A DNA stretch of 64,000 nucleotides from Nageia nagi (GCA_050084985.1 JBITNC010000001.1:55924001-55988000), one strand, 5' to 3'. Counted from the first letter of the stretch, positions 39,401-50,299 are shown. The notes: a model not told the origin generated them from the letters alone. A program made the numbers and translations.

Positions 39401-39729
39401 GGCGGGTTGAAAGCTTTTTCAATGGAAAGGGGGTCCAAGCTGAGAACTATTTTACCAAGAGGATTTTTGACAGTCCTCGAGGTAGCATCAAACCCCTTTT
39501 TTACTAACTCTACCAACTCAGGGGCTGGGAGACATCTATGTGGAATGAAATACATTAGCCCCGACCACATGGGAGCATGTGCAATATGATTAAAACTAAA
39601 ATTCGGGCACTTACCTTCAGCTGTACCCTTAGGATTTTTGTTTTGAGCCATTATTTTGGTATCTTGCAACAGCTCCATTGAATCAATGAATCCTTTAGTG
39701 ACCTTGGTTTGAGGGGGGGCCATGCTCAA
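36442..39729 (-). pseudogene. Element C accessory protein, 1,096-codon frame with five stops
   Basis: One continuous minus-strand frame. ATG is at 39727-39729 and the closing TAG at 36442-36444. Residues 1-524 (to 38155) form an uninterrupted, mostly helical globular part with PHRCLPAPELVELVKKGF, SYLIWLFIHQNSDYF, GETGDWFFAEEGTF and YIDAKYGIAAKKR. Next is a Lys-rich then Pro/Ser/Thr-rich linker (about 37564-38004). The C-terminal third (36442-37461) is charged, with heptad-like helices, probably a coiled coil. Premature stops: TAG at 38155, 38050 and 37564, TAA at 37462 and 37147. Each is one transition from Gln or Trp. There is no frameshift. The position after the integrase tail resembles the extra 3' ORFs of some plant Gypsy lineages. 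No signal peptide or membrane segment is evident, so an envelope role is not supported. Function unknown. Confidence 0.85.
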
Positions 39730-40145
39730 TATTCTGAAATCCTCTACTTACTCTGATTACTGCCGGCAATATTCTATGCTTCTAGCCTTTCGATCGTTAG
39801 CTCTTTCGCGAATTTGAAGTCTGGGTAAATTTGGAATGAACCGCCTTTGGCCCTTTTAAAATCAGCTTCCAGAGTTAATGCACCATCTTTTACTCGCATG
39901 AAATAACTCCACCAGTACTTTCATTTATAACCGATCTATCTTTTCGTGATTTTCATGGCCATCTCGAGATTTGATTCTATCGATTTTCTCGAAAATTCCC
40001 ATTCTATCGGTGCAAACGTGTTATTCCCATTAATATTTCACTGCTATTAAGTGACTAACAACAATCACACTTGCTTAAAATAAATGCACATGACACGCTA
40101 TTTACAATATGTACAAAATCATATCTTTTTTTTTTTTTGGTCGGA
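39730..40145. other. Spacer between the two frames of element C
   Basis: About 416 bp with a run of T at 40127-40138 and no coding pattern. It could hold a splice acceptor or internal start for the accessory frame, but none stands out. Confidence 0.5.
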
Positions 40146-42815
40146 TCAATCTCCCGTACAAGCGGGTTTATAGCACTTTAAATGCTGCCCATTTGCCAAG
40201 ATTGGCAGCCGCCACCCGTTCAAATTTGCTATTTCAAATGAGTTTTTTCCCACACATCTGGCTATCATGTAAGGTCCAGACCATAAGGACTCAATCTTTT
40301 TATGTTTCCCTACCTTAGCTCTGTCCTCATCCCATTTTAATACCAGATCTCCCTCATTAAAATTTTTTGGAGTGGCTTTACGGCCATCAAACCATCTTTT
40401 TACTATTTCATTTCTTCTAAAATTTTCCCTTGTGAGTTTCGAGATGAAAGATTCTAGTTCTATTAAACAATAATTCCCAAATTCCATATTGTAGATAGTG
40501 TTGAGCATGTTCATACTACAAGGGTCTTCGGTTCGCAGTCCTTCCAGTAATTCATCTAATTCTTCCAATTTGCCAAAGATAGCACAAACCTCCTCCTTTT
40601 TCTCTACATGAAACTCAAAAATTTCCTCATTATTCAGTCTTACCCTCTTATTCCCACAAGGGATCAAATAATGAGTATAGTCCATCGCTAGATAACCCCC
40701 TATCTTAGCTGTAAACTCTCTAGACAGACATAGCCCGAACAAAGGGGGCAGCTCAACAACTACAACCTCCTGGATAATAATTACAGAGGGACACTTATGT
40801 ATTTTCAGGACCACATCCTTGATTACCCCTACTATTTTGACAGGTGTGGAATCCAGTTGTAATACTCTGATGGATGTTCTTGTCATAGGCAACCCCATCA
40901 CATCGCACACTACTTTAGGCATCACAGTAGTAGCTGCCCCAGAATCAACCAAACAATTATGGAGTACATATCCCTCGATTTCCAAAGTCATGTAAAAGGC
41001 TGGAGGTTTTTTCTTTCCCATCCCCGGATATTTTGCTGTTTCAAAAAGATTAAGCACTCTTTCCATTCCTTCATTCAATGCTACAAGAGATGTTTTCAGT
41101 AAATCAATTTGTCCGGGAATTTTTAGAGCTTCAAACAAGGACACTCTCGCTGGAGTTCTCTTTAGTTCCGCCATAATGTTGAACTCTGGGATAGCTGGAG
41201 GTTCACCAGTTTTGTTTCTAAATCTGTTAGTAAATTTTTCTTGAAGCTGTAGAGTATCATCTTTTCTCTGGTGCTTGGTAAGTGAAGGGAACCTTAACCT
41301 CCGGAGATTTTGATCACCGATTTTGGGTGTCGGTTTGGTTTCCGGAAATGGGAATTTTTGGGAAACTGTTTCCTTTTCTGGGATCTTTTCCTTAGAACCG
41401 GGAACTGTATCTTGCCTTTTAGGAAACACTGCTCTAGAACTTTTTTGGGGTTTAACCTTTTTTTCTGGAATGCTGGAGACTAGGGGTCTTTTTCCTGATC
41501 TTGTTTCCACAGCAAAAACTCCTATATCTGCCGGTGCAAAATTCATCAGGTTCACATCTTGGTTCACATCATCAGCTACACCGGGCGGAGGAATACCTCC
41601 ACTTCTTGATAGATACTCTTGGTACTGATAAATAGGGCATGTGGTTTGTTCATGAGCATCATTGCAGGCTAAACACAAACCAGTGGTTGACCCAAAAGAG
41701 GAAGCTTGGCCTACATTCTCGTTTAACACATGCTGAGCTTTTTCTATAGCAGGATAAGGATATCTTCTTGCATTGTTTTGTCTACTTAGAATGGTAATTT
41801 GGTTTGCCATATTTCTACACAAGTTTCGGAGTTCCTGAATCTTTGACGATGAAGCTACCCCTTGATTCATGTTAGGCTGATAAGGGGCTGGTAAAGCCAA
41901 GGGAGCTCTAGGGACTGGCAAGGTTGATGGCCACTATTGAACAGGGGCAGGGATACTGGCCAGAGGTGGAGCCAAACTAGATGCTTGAGGTCTCAAAATC
42001 TGCTATTGGGCGGTTATTGGAAAATAAGGCATTGGCATGCGACTTGGCAATTTTCCAATTGCAATAAGATAGGATTCAGCATACACTGCTTGTCTATAGA
42101 CCTCAGGGAAAGTATTCACTCCGGAATTTTGGATTTGCAGAGAGAGATCCGGAGGAAAGGATCTCAGGTAATACATTAGGGCTTGAAATTGCTGGGGCCT
42201 GACTGGCATGGGTACTCTCATCCAAGTTTTTTGGAATCTAATGTTGAAATTCGGGATGTTTTCTTGCTCATATCTTTTAATTGAAGTGAACTATGTTAAC
42301 AAAGAAAAAGGATCTCCTAATTCATTAAATTCTAAGATAAAGGGCTCTACCAGTTGAGCCCAAGTAGTTATAGATCCGTTAGGAAGGCCCCTGTACCAAT
42401 CTAGGACCTTTCCTTTGAAGGATTGAGCCAGTAATCTTACCATGACATCTTCATGCTGGATATTGTGAATCTTAGCTAGGCCAGCTACATCAACACAATG
42501 TTCATAAGCTATTTTCTCTGTAGTTGCATCAAACTCCGAAAGAGTTTTGAAAACATTTGCTGGGATGTCATGCAACACTGCCAGGGCTATTGGTACACCA
42601 TTGTCCCATTCCGGATAAATATTCTGAACTGGATTAGCCATTGTAGGAGAGATATTGCTAGTATGAAGATCAGATGGTTCTGGCTTGGTAAAGGATTTTA
42701 GGGTGCTGATACTATTCAGAGATTTAGACTTGATCAGGGTCTTTCTCTTAGGAACATCTAACACTCTAAAATCTGGTGTTTCTTTTGCTGCTCTAGTTTT
42801 AGATCTAGTCCACAT
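40146..42815 (-). pseudogene. Element C Gag-protease fused to integrase C-terminus
   Basis: A single 890-codon minus-strand frame from the ATG at 42813-42815. Order of domains: Gag core (about residues 85-190, VLDWYRGLPNGSITTWAQL); a second Gag helix region (FQALMYYLRSFPPDLSLQIQ); and a zinc knuckle CLACNDAHEQTTC near 41640-41680 (C-x2-C-x3-H-x4-C). A basic linker is followed by retropepsin with an intact active site, LVDSGAATT, near 40950. Directly after the protease (FTAKIGGYLAMDY, then about 60 residues) comes an integrase C-terminal domain, NEGDLVLKWDEDRAKVGKHK and ESLWSGPYMIARCVG (40146-40400). Reverse transcriptase, RNase H and the integrase DDE core are absent, without a frameshift at the join. 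Three in-frame TAG codons (42291, 42003, 41934) interrupt it, each one step from CAG or TGG. Gag and protease would supply particle proteins; enzymes must come from a relative. Confidence 0.88.
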
Positions 42816-42930
42816 AGACTATAGGTTGCAAAAGAAAATTCAAGTTTCAAAAGCACATATGATATTTACAAATAATCTGCTTTAATACATACCAAGATAG
42901 TGCTTTAGCAGAGTCACCAATAAGTTTCTT

Positions 42931-42951
42931 CGGGTCCCACTGGGCATGCCA
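42931..42951 (-). promoter_or_regulatory. Element C primer-site-like sequence
   Basis: Minus strand TGGCATGCCCAGTGGGACCC, 11 nt inside the 5' LTR end. A second conserved motif, TTGGTGACTCTGCT, follows at about 42908-42921. Both are the kind of sequence found between LTR and gag in plant non-chromovirus Gypsy elements. The gap of 11 nt is longer than usual for a primer site. Confidence 0.55.
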
Positions 42952-42962
42952 AAAAGAAATAC

Positions 42963-44343
42963 TATTGATTAGGATTGTGTAATATATGCATCGCGAACAA
43001 TCTTAACCAGAGTAAATCAAGAATAGACTATGGTGACAGTCTGATCTCCGGAGAAGGCCGGTTCCTTATACATTGGGTGTAGGAAAAGTAGCAGGAAAGA
43101 AAAATAAAAGAGTAGAGTGCGAGAAATTTAAGCAAAAGGTTAGGGTAACAAGAAAGGCAAATAAAAGGAGTAGAGTGCAAGGAATTTAAGCAAAGGCTTA
43201 GGGTAACAAGAGAGAAAGCAAAGGTAAATCACTAGTTCAGCGCGGGCTTTCATAGTGTGTGAAACCTTGGTCTGAATCTAGTGTAGCAGCTACAGTACAA
43301 GCTCTCACTCTCAAATAGTTTCCCAGCTTTACTCTACCATGTAGCAGACACAGTTATACTAGCAACTCACGATTACCATTCAGGAAACAAGCCAAGCTGC
43401 CACGATGTAACCAAATTAAGAATGCAATTACAAGTGCTAGACAAGAAAGGTCAAGATGGTTTCATATTACTGATAAAAACTACAGGTCTTCGAGAACAAA
43501 TGTAAAGAGCAATACTAGGGCTTCCGACCCCTCTTTCACTTTATTTTCATATATTTATACTGAAGAAATAACAGTTACAAGAAAATGAAAATAGAATGGT
43601 TTACAAAACAGCCTCAAGATTCTGGCCACTTCTAACTATCATCATACATACATGCCATTTGTCCGACAGTTACAAAATTGAGAATTTCGTGGAAGGTAAC
43701 TACTTTTGTGACATCGTTATTTCAGAAAACTTTATTCACTGACTCCGGGCCTTTTGATCACCCCTTGTTGACCTCATCATCTCTGAAACCCGGTCTTTGC
43801 CAAAACGTGACCATCTTATATTCTGTGGCGTCATCATTTTATTCCGGAACACTTTACTTCCGGAACACTTAATTTACGGTCTTCAGCTTCTTCAATTATC
43901 TCTTTGCTGACCTCATCATCTCTGAAACCTGGTCTTTTCCACAACTGAGCTTTATTCTTTCTTCTATGATGTCACCATCTTATTCCGGAATGCTTTACTT
44001 CTGCTACCTCTGGCTTTTCAATTATCTCTTTGCTGACCTCATCATCTCCGGAACCCAGTCTTTTGCAAAACTGAGCTTTATTCTTTCTTCTATGACATCA
44101 CCATCTTATTACGGAATGCTTTACTTCCACTACCTCTGGCTTTTCAATTATCTCTTTGCTGACCTCATCATCTCCGAAACCTGATCTTTTTCAAAACGTG
44201 ACTATCTATCTTTCGTGACGTCATCGTTGTATCCGGCCCGCTTTATTTGTTCCAAAACTTTCGGAGATCTTAAAATGAACTCATAGTTACAAGTAAAGTA
44301 CACTGGGGCTCTAAATAAATAAGTTATTATGTATGAATATACA
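42963..44343 (-). repeat. Element C 5' LTR
   Basis: 1,381 bp, nearly identical to 34756-36137. The inner terminal dinucleotide has changed (TG to TA at 42963-42964 on the plus strand). TATA box at 43552-43559, TGACGTCA at 44216-44223. Since recombination with the solo LTR flipped the flank, this copy may now be a hybrid of the two. Confidence 0.93.
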
Positions 44344-44942
44344 GTGCTTATCATTAATGGTTGTAGGGAGTTAGATAGTTACCGATAGAATACAGTGCCA
44401 AATCATACCAATCAAGCTAATAGATAGTGTGTTTTCAATAAGTTACAATCCTAGCAAAATACAATCAATGACAAGTCAAAAAGATTATGGCTCAAATTGT
44501 ATAACATCTTAGAGACATCAAGTTCTTAGACTTTGGCATTGATTGTACTTGTTCACTACATAATCTAATGTAGTGATAGTCATAATTGTATATTTGTATA
44601 TGGTCTCTTTTGTTGTTATTAGTCAAATAGAGTAGTTAAATGCATTAATAGTGGAAAACCACCCAATTATAGATGTAAAAATATAAATAGTGGACTATTG
44701 TAAGTCCAAAAGGTGAGACATTTTAGCAAATTTGCCCCAATATGTAAGATGCTTTCATGTGTGATAATAAAAATTGATAATGCTTTTCCCTTTGTAGTAT
44801 GTGGTTTTTTATTACATTTTTGTGAATGTTATGTATGAAATATCATCTTGAGTTATGGCTATGTATTATGATTACGAGACCCTAAGGAAAAGATAGTTAA
44901 CTATTCTTTATCTTGGTTATGGACTGTTTCCTATGTTGTAAT
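44344..44942 (-). other. Inverted 599-bp piece of the element A 5' LTR
   Basis: Its reverse complement matches 12580-13185 of the 3' LTR of A and fills exactly the gap between 34755 and 46322. It starts with GTGCT, the inverted partner of AGCAC at 46322-46326, and ends with GTAAT, the inverted partner of ATTAC at 34751-34755. So it is host DNA between two insertions that has turned around. It carries A's TATA box, now on the plus strand (44682-44689). Confidence 0.9.
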
Positions 44943-46321
44943 TGTATATTCATACATAATAACTTATTTATTTAGAGCCCAGTGTACTTTACTTGTAACT
45001 ATGAGTTCATTTTAAGATCTTCGGAAGTTTTGGAACAAATAAAGCAGGACGGATACAATGATGACATCACGAAAGATAGATAGTCACGTTTTGAAAAAGA
45101 TCGGGTTCCGGAGATGATGAGGTCAGCAAAGAGATAATTGAAAAGCTGGAGGCAGCGGAAGTAAAGCATTCTAGAATAAGATGGTGATGTCATAGAAGGA
45201 AGAATAAAGCTCAGTTTTGCAAAAGACCGGGTTCCGGAGATGATGAGGTCAGCAAAGAGATAATTGAAAAGCTGGAGGCAGCAGAAGTAAAGCGTTCCGA
45301 AATAAGATGGTGACATCATAGAAGAAAGAATAAAGCTCAGTTGTGGAAAAGACCGGGTTCTGGAGATGATGAGGTCAGCAAAGAGATAATTGAAGAAGCC
45401 AGAGACTGTAAATTAAGTGTTCCAGAAGTAAAGTGTTCCGGAATAAAATGATGATGCCACAGAATATAAGATGGTCACGTTTTGGCAAAGATCGGGTTTC
45501 AGAGATGATGAGGTCAGCAAGGGGTGATCAAAAGGCTCGGAGTCAGTGAATAAAGTTTTTTGAAATAACGATGTCACAAAAGTAGTTACCTTCCATGACA
45601 TTCTCAGTTTTGTAACTATCGGACAAATGGCATGTATGTATGATGATAGTTAGAAGTGGCCAGAATCTTGAGGCTGTTTGTAAATCGTTCTATTTTCATT
45701 TTCTTGTAACTATTATTTCTTCAGTATAAATATATGAAAATAAAGTGAAAGAGGGGTCGAAAGCCCTAGTATTGCTCTTTACATTTATTCTCGAAGACCT
45801 GTAGTTTTTATCAGTAATATGAAACCATCTTGACCTTTCTTGTCTAGCACTTGTAATTGTCATTCTTAATTTGGTTACATCGTGGCAGCTTGGCTTGTTT
45901 CCTGAATGGTAATCGTGAGTTGCTAGTATAACTGTGTCTGCTACATGGTAGAGTAAAGCTGGGAAACTATTTGAGAGTGAGAGCTTGTACTGTAGCTGCT
46001 ACACTAGATTCAGACCAAGGTTTCACACACTGTGAAAGCCTGCATTGAACTAGTGATTTACCTTTGCTTTCTCTCTTGTTACCCTAAGCCTTTGCTTAAA
46101 TTCCTCGCACTCTACTCCTTTTATTTGCCTTTCTTGTTACCCTAACCTTTTGCTTAAATTTCTCGCACTCTACTCTTTTATTTTTCTTTCCTGCTACTTT
46201 CCTACACCCAATGTATAAGGAACCGGCCTTCTCCGGAGATCAGACTGTCACCATAGTCTATTCTTGATTTACTCTAGTTAAGATTGTTCGCGGTGCATAT
46301 ATTACACAATCCTAATCAACA
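44943..46321 (+). repeat. Solo LTR of the element C family, opposite orientation
   Basis: 1,379 bp, TGTATATTCATACAT to CCTAATCAACA, an inverted copy of the two LTRs of C. There is no internal sequence beside it. After correction for the flip its target duplication is AGCAC on both sides. It is the product of LTR-LTR recombination of a second insertion. TATA box at 45725-45732; the bZIP box is TGACATCA here (45062-45069), a C-to-T type change from TGACGTCA. Confidence 0.92.
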
Positions 46322-47276
46322 AGCACTATAGTTCTTTGCTGCATGAAAGAATGAGGGTGTTGAATAGTGTATCTTTAAAAATCATGGAAGGATTACTACT
46401 ATCATGTGGAAGTGGGTTGTGGTTGACACATTGATAGAGACCTGGGGGTCAAACACTCATGATTAAGTGGACCTAGGTGTTCTTTCTAACCCATCATTCT
46501 TCATCCTATTTGGTGAGTTATGTTTCTATTTGGGGGGTACTAATGGTGATCCAACTTACTTAACACCCATTGATTTTAGGAAAAAAGTGTGATGTCATCA
46601 CTCAAAATTAATGGGCTCTTTTGAGTTATCTTCATGAAATATCTCCCGTTGAATGATTATCTCCCATTCAATGATTATCTTGGGACCCATTAATTTTAGG
46701 CAAAAGGTATGATGTCATCTTTCAAAATTGGTAGGCTTTACAACATCACCTACTAGTGACTTGGATCGAACTAGGACTCTTATTTACAATAATTGCCATA
46801 ACATGTATGCTTCTATAACTCCTAAATTTTCACTTAGACACTTATTTCCCTTACATGTTACAATACAACCTAAACATGGTACATTAACTTTTAGAAGTGA
46901 CTTTGACTAATTCCTATGACTAATGACTCTCTGTTTATGTACAATTACCAAAAAACACGCAACTTGAATAAGATCAATTCCCAAGACTTAATACAACACT
47001 TGCTAGATAGTGGCTAGACATGAAAACAAAAATGGTTAAGACTTACATACATTCAAATAATTCCCAGACTATTTGACAATACCCAAACTTTTTATACTTG
47101 ACCAAATTTGTTTTTTAAAAAAGGTCTTTTATAGAGAAAAAATTGCTTATCATTATTTACAAATGTGAAAATGAGAATAAGAAATAGGAATTAAGAAAGA
47201 TTTATTGAAATGAATGAAAGAATAAATACTACCATAATATTACCTTATTTCTAGAGTGCAATTATGAAAGAATATA
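46322..47276 (-). repeat. Element A 5' LTR, outer part
   Basis: Continues the LTR after the nested insertions and matches 13180-14257, including GAATGATTATCTCCC, the ATGACATCATCACTC-type repeats and TTTCTAGAGTGCAATTATG. It ends GAATATA where the other copy has GAATACA. It has fewer U3 repeat units than the 3' LTR. Confidence 0.8.
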
Positions 47277-49600
47277 GTACAAAATGAGAATTTTACTAAT
47301 ACCTAGATGCTAGATTATGGACATAGTGTTAAGAAATACCTCAAACCATCTTCAAGATGCTTGCACAAAGATGTTAAGTCATACATAATTGCTCAGCCAC
47401 ATGTAGAGAATGAAAATAGGGATAAATGAAATGTTTTCTATTATGAGTGCTAAAAATAGTAGCATAATATCACAATAATATCTTCTACATATATTATAAA
47501 GAAAAAATAAATCCTATTTATAGATACAAAAGGTGGAATATTGGAGACTCCAAGAAATCGAAGATCATAGTCCTCTTAAAGAATTAAGAAAAAATAAATA
47601 TAAATAAAATCTATCAGAAGGAAGTGGGTGTTAATTCTTTTGTGTTTAAGGAAGACCTAATCATATTGTGAGAATTAAGATCTCAACTACATGCCTAGAA
47701 ATGAAATAACTATTGGTAGGTGAAGAATTATTTTGTTGCATAGTAACCATTGGAGGAGATGTGTGTGCATAGGAGATACATCTAAAATGAAATAAAACTT
47801 TATTCAAACTATATAACATTAAATTTCTAAATTCTTCCCATTAATATGAATGGATTGAATTCCAATATGATTGAGTAGAATTATACCATAAATACTTAGA
47901 AGAAAATATTGTAAAGAAAAGCATATAGTTAAAGGAGCATATATATGAAAAATGCTTTAAGTACATTATAAAAAGTTATCTAATAATATACATACACACA
48001 TTAGAAAAATTAACATGATAAAGAATAATATGGAATAAGAGAATAAGAGGAAGGAGTGGAATCATTATAAGTGTAAGAAGATGAAAAGATAAAGGAAATA
48101 TATGATGAAAATTGATCAAGAAAATGAAGATATCACAAATGAGGGGCTTAATTACTGATTGTAGGAATATACATGGGTGGTTAATATGGAAAGAGGATAT
48201 ACATAAGTGGTACATGATTTTAAATTACATGACATATATACTCATTATTTCATAGAATGAGAAATATTTGAATTGAATTATCCTTCAACATGTCAAAATC
48301 AATGTTATATTCATCTAAGTCATCATTAGAAGAGTCAAGAGGTTCCTTAAAAATCATACATACATGAAAGAAGATTTCAAAAAGCTTAATTATAGAGGTG
48401 GGAGAAAAGGGATCATCAAGTAATGATTCCATTCTCATCTCATGGTCATTTACTTGATCATTAATAGATTTAAGATAAGGTCATGCAATATTTCTTTTAC
48501 ATTGATAAGTTTCTCATCTTGGTTGTATCTTAACTTAAATTTATATTTTAGGAAATGAAAATGGACATCTAAGATAGAACAAGGACCTTTCTCATATTAT
48601 TATAACCCAAATTATTATCATTTGAATAATTGAAAATAACACATGGTATAAGAGGGATTGGACAAGCATATTATAATTCTATAAAAAGACTTCATATCCT
48701 AGTGGATATGGTGAATCAATAGGAACATTAGTGCTACCCTAGTGTAAAACAAATGGAGTAGGTATATAAATAGGACATATATGAACAATGTTACCAATGA
48801 TGAGTGATTCATCACAAGGATGATCAAAATCCCTTATGGTTTGAACAATAGAAAGAATAAAATGCACATTGTAGGCTACATACTTCCTCAATCTAAGTTT
48901 GAAAAATTTAACAAACATGTGAACAATATCTACAAGGAAAGGTCACAATATCACATGATGAGAAATATAAAATGGAGGATTAAATAGAAGAAGAAGCATT
49001 TGAAAAATGAATAGAAGGTGAAGATGTAGAAGTAGAAAGGGAAGAGAGACTAGAGAGGAGCAACAAATATTTGACAAGAGAGATGAGAATAGTATTATTT
49101 TCCTCTTGGATGTTGTACTTATATTAGACACATGCAATAGAACAAAAAGGAAAAGGTAGAGTTGGAAGAGGAGTCATGGTCAAAGGAGAAGAAATAGCAT
49201 AGAAGATGAAGAGGAGACTGAAAAGGGGGTTATAAAATAAGAAGTAGGTGGGAAAAAAATAAAGAGTGGAGGATTTGGAAGAATAGGTGGAAGAAAGAAG
49301 ATATAAAGAAAAAGTGTATGACAATGTAAAGGAAGGATATAGTGTAGGAATAATGGAAGGAGTAGGCATCAAATGGTAAACAAAAATATGTGGATAAATA
49401 ATGAGATGAGGATGAATGAATGGTTGATATGGAGGATAAGAGATAGAATGTGATGAAGGGGTACAAGGGCCAAATGGAGGTCTAATATGAGGTGTAAGTT
49501 GAAGTGGATATGGAAAGGTGGAGTAAAGAGAAGAGGTAGTGTACAAGTGGGATAAGGATGAGCATACAAAAAATTAGATCAATAGAAAATAAAATAGAAT
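47277..49600 (-). pseudogene. Element F downstream part, low-complexity remnant
   Basis: Lies downstream (on the minus strand) of the F protease. At 49124-49546 the minus strand reads rich in Pro, Ser, Tyr, His and Leu (for example SSHSISYPPYQPFIHPH) without stops for 140 codons, most likely because of composition. 48250-48438 gives an acidic stretch (SSNDDLDEYNIDFDML). No reverse transcriptase was found, so F appears truncated by the neighbouring element A or decayed. Confidence 0.35.
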
Positions 49601-49609
49601 TATAATAAT

Positions 49610-49910
49610 TAAATGGAGTACCATTGATAGGAACACATAATGAATATTTCTCTCATGTATATATTTAAGGAATTGATATAGATTTGAGGGAATACATCGC
49701 ATGACTCTAATCCATGTTCAACCTAGAAGAACATTGTATTCAATATTACACCCAAAAAACAAACATAATGTTGATATGGTATTCATACCTATTTTTATGG
49801 ATAGGATGATTGTAACAAAATTCAAACACAACACATTATTGAAATATTCTAAGGTAATAATCAATAGCTTATTCAAATGAATGTTATTGTTGGATTTGTA
49901 ATGCAAAGGA
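49610..49910 (-). pseudogene. Element F retropepsin fragment
   Basis: Minus strand reads FGCNIEYNVLLG, a stop, then TWIRVMRCIPSNLYQFLKYI. This is the same pattern as the protease of B (QYNLLLGRSWIRYM...VPSTYHNYLKYIH), with R changed to a TGA stop. It marks a third non-chromovirus Gypsy element on the minus strand. The catalytic half upstream is not readable. Confidence 0.65.
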
Positions 49911-50299
49911 AATATGTTTTCTACAACTTCTAGAAAATATATTCACTAATTAGTTTGAAGGAATGATAAATATGATATCATTGATCATCATCTCCTTCAA
50001 TATACATAATCATTGACACACTCATCATCATATTACTTGAGATTATATGTGTCTAGTAGGGAAGTATTCCTTGTAATGTTAATCGAATAATGATAGAAGA
50101 AGAGATTAACTAATTACTTAAAGGAGTAGAGACTATGGTATGTTAGATTATTGAACTAATCATTTTATTGACCTCATAACAATATGGGGATTCCTTGAAA
50201 CATAAGTGGGTCACTATAGTTGTTAAAATAACATAGAATCATAAATATTTGAAGGTTCTCTTTAGATATTATTTATCCTTGATTTTCAAACTTGCAAAC

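Larger units (their letters stand above)
34756..44343 (-). mobile_element. Element C: young, internally deleted Ty3/Gypsy element
   Basis: A 9,588-bp element with two 1.38-kb LTRs that are visibly very alike, inserted in the 5' LTR of A. Genes read on the minus strand: gag-protease-integrase tail (40146-42815), then an accessory ORF (36442-39729). There is no reverse transcriptase, RNase H or integrase catalytic core, so it cannot move by itself. The left target duplication is ATTAC (34751-34755). Its partner is not at 44344 but at 44938-44942, inverted, because the flanking 599 bp has flipped. The reading frames hold no frameshift, which with the LTR likeness marks it as the youngest insertion here. 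Confidence 0.9.
12314..47276 (-). mobile_element. Element A: old Ty3/Gypsy element, host of nested insertions
   Basis: The copy at 12314-14257 is matched by 34482-34755, then the reverse complement of 44344-44942, then 46322-47276. These are the two LTRs of one element. A primer site at 34454-34472, gag, pol and an accessory ORF all read on the minus strand, so the right copy is the 5' LTR. Removing B (17552-27532), C (34756-44343) and the solo LTR (44943-46321) leaves about 14 kb. Every coding region is broken by many stops. A relative of C: integrase tail and accessory ORF are recognisably alike. No clear target duplication could be read at the outer ends. Confidence 0.8.

Noticed and set aside
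36442-39729. Envelope-like protein in element C
   Set aside because: The position after integrase suggested it, but there is no signal peptide, no convincing transmembrane helix and no cleavage site. The end is a coiled coil, so no support for an envelope role.
49124-49569. Three overlapping long minus-strand frames rich in Pro/Ser/Tyr
   Set aside because: All three frames are open at once because the strand lacks purines; this is composition, not three genes. At most one is a Gag-Pol linker.
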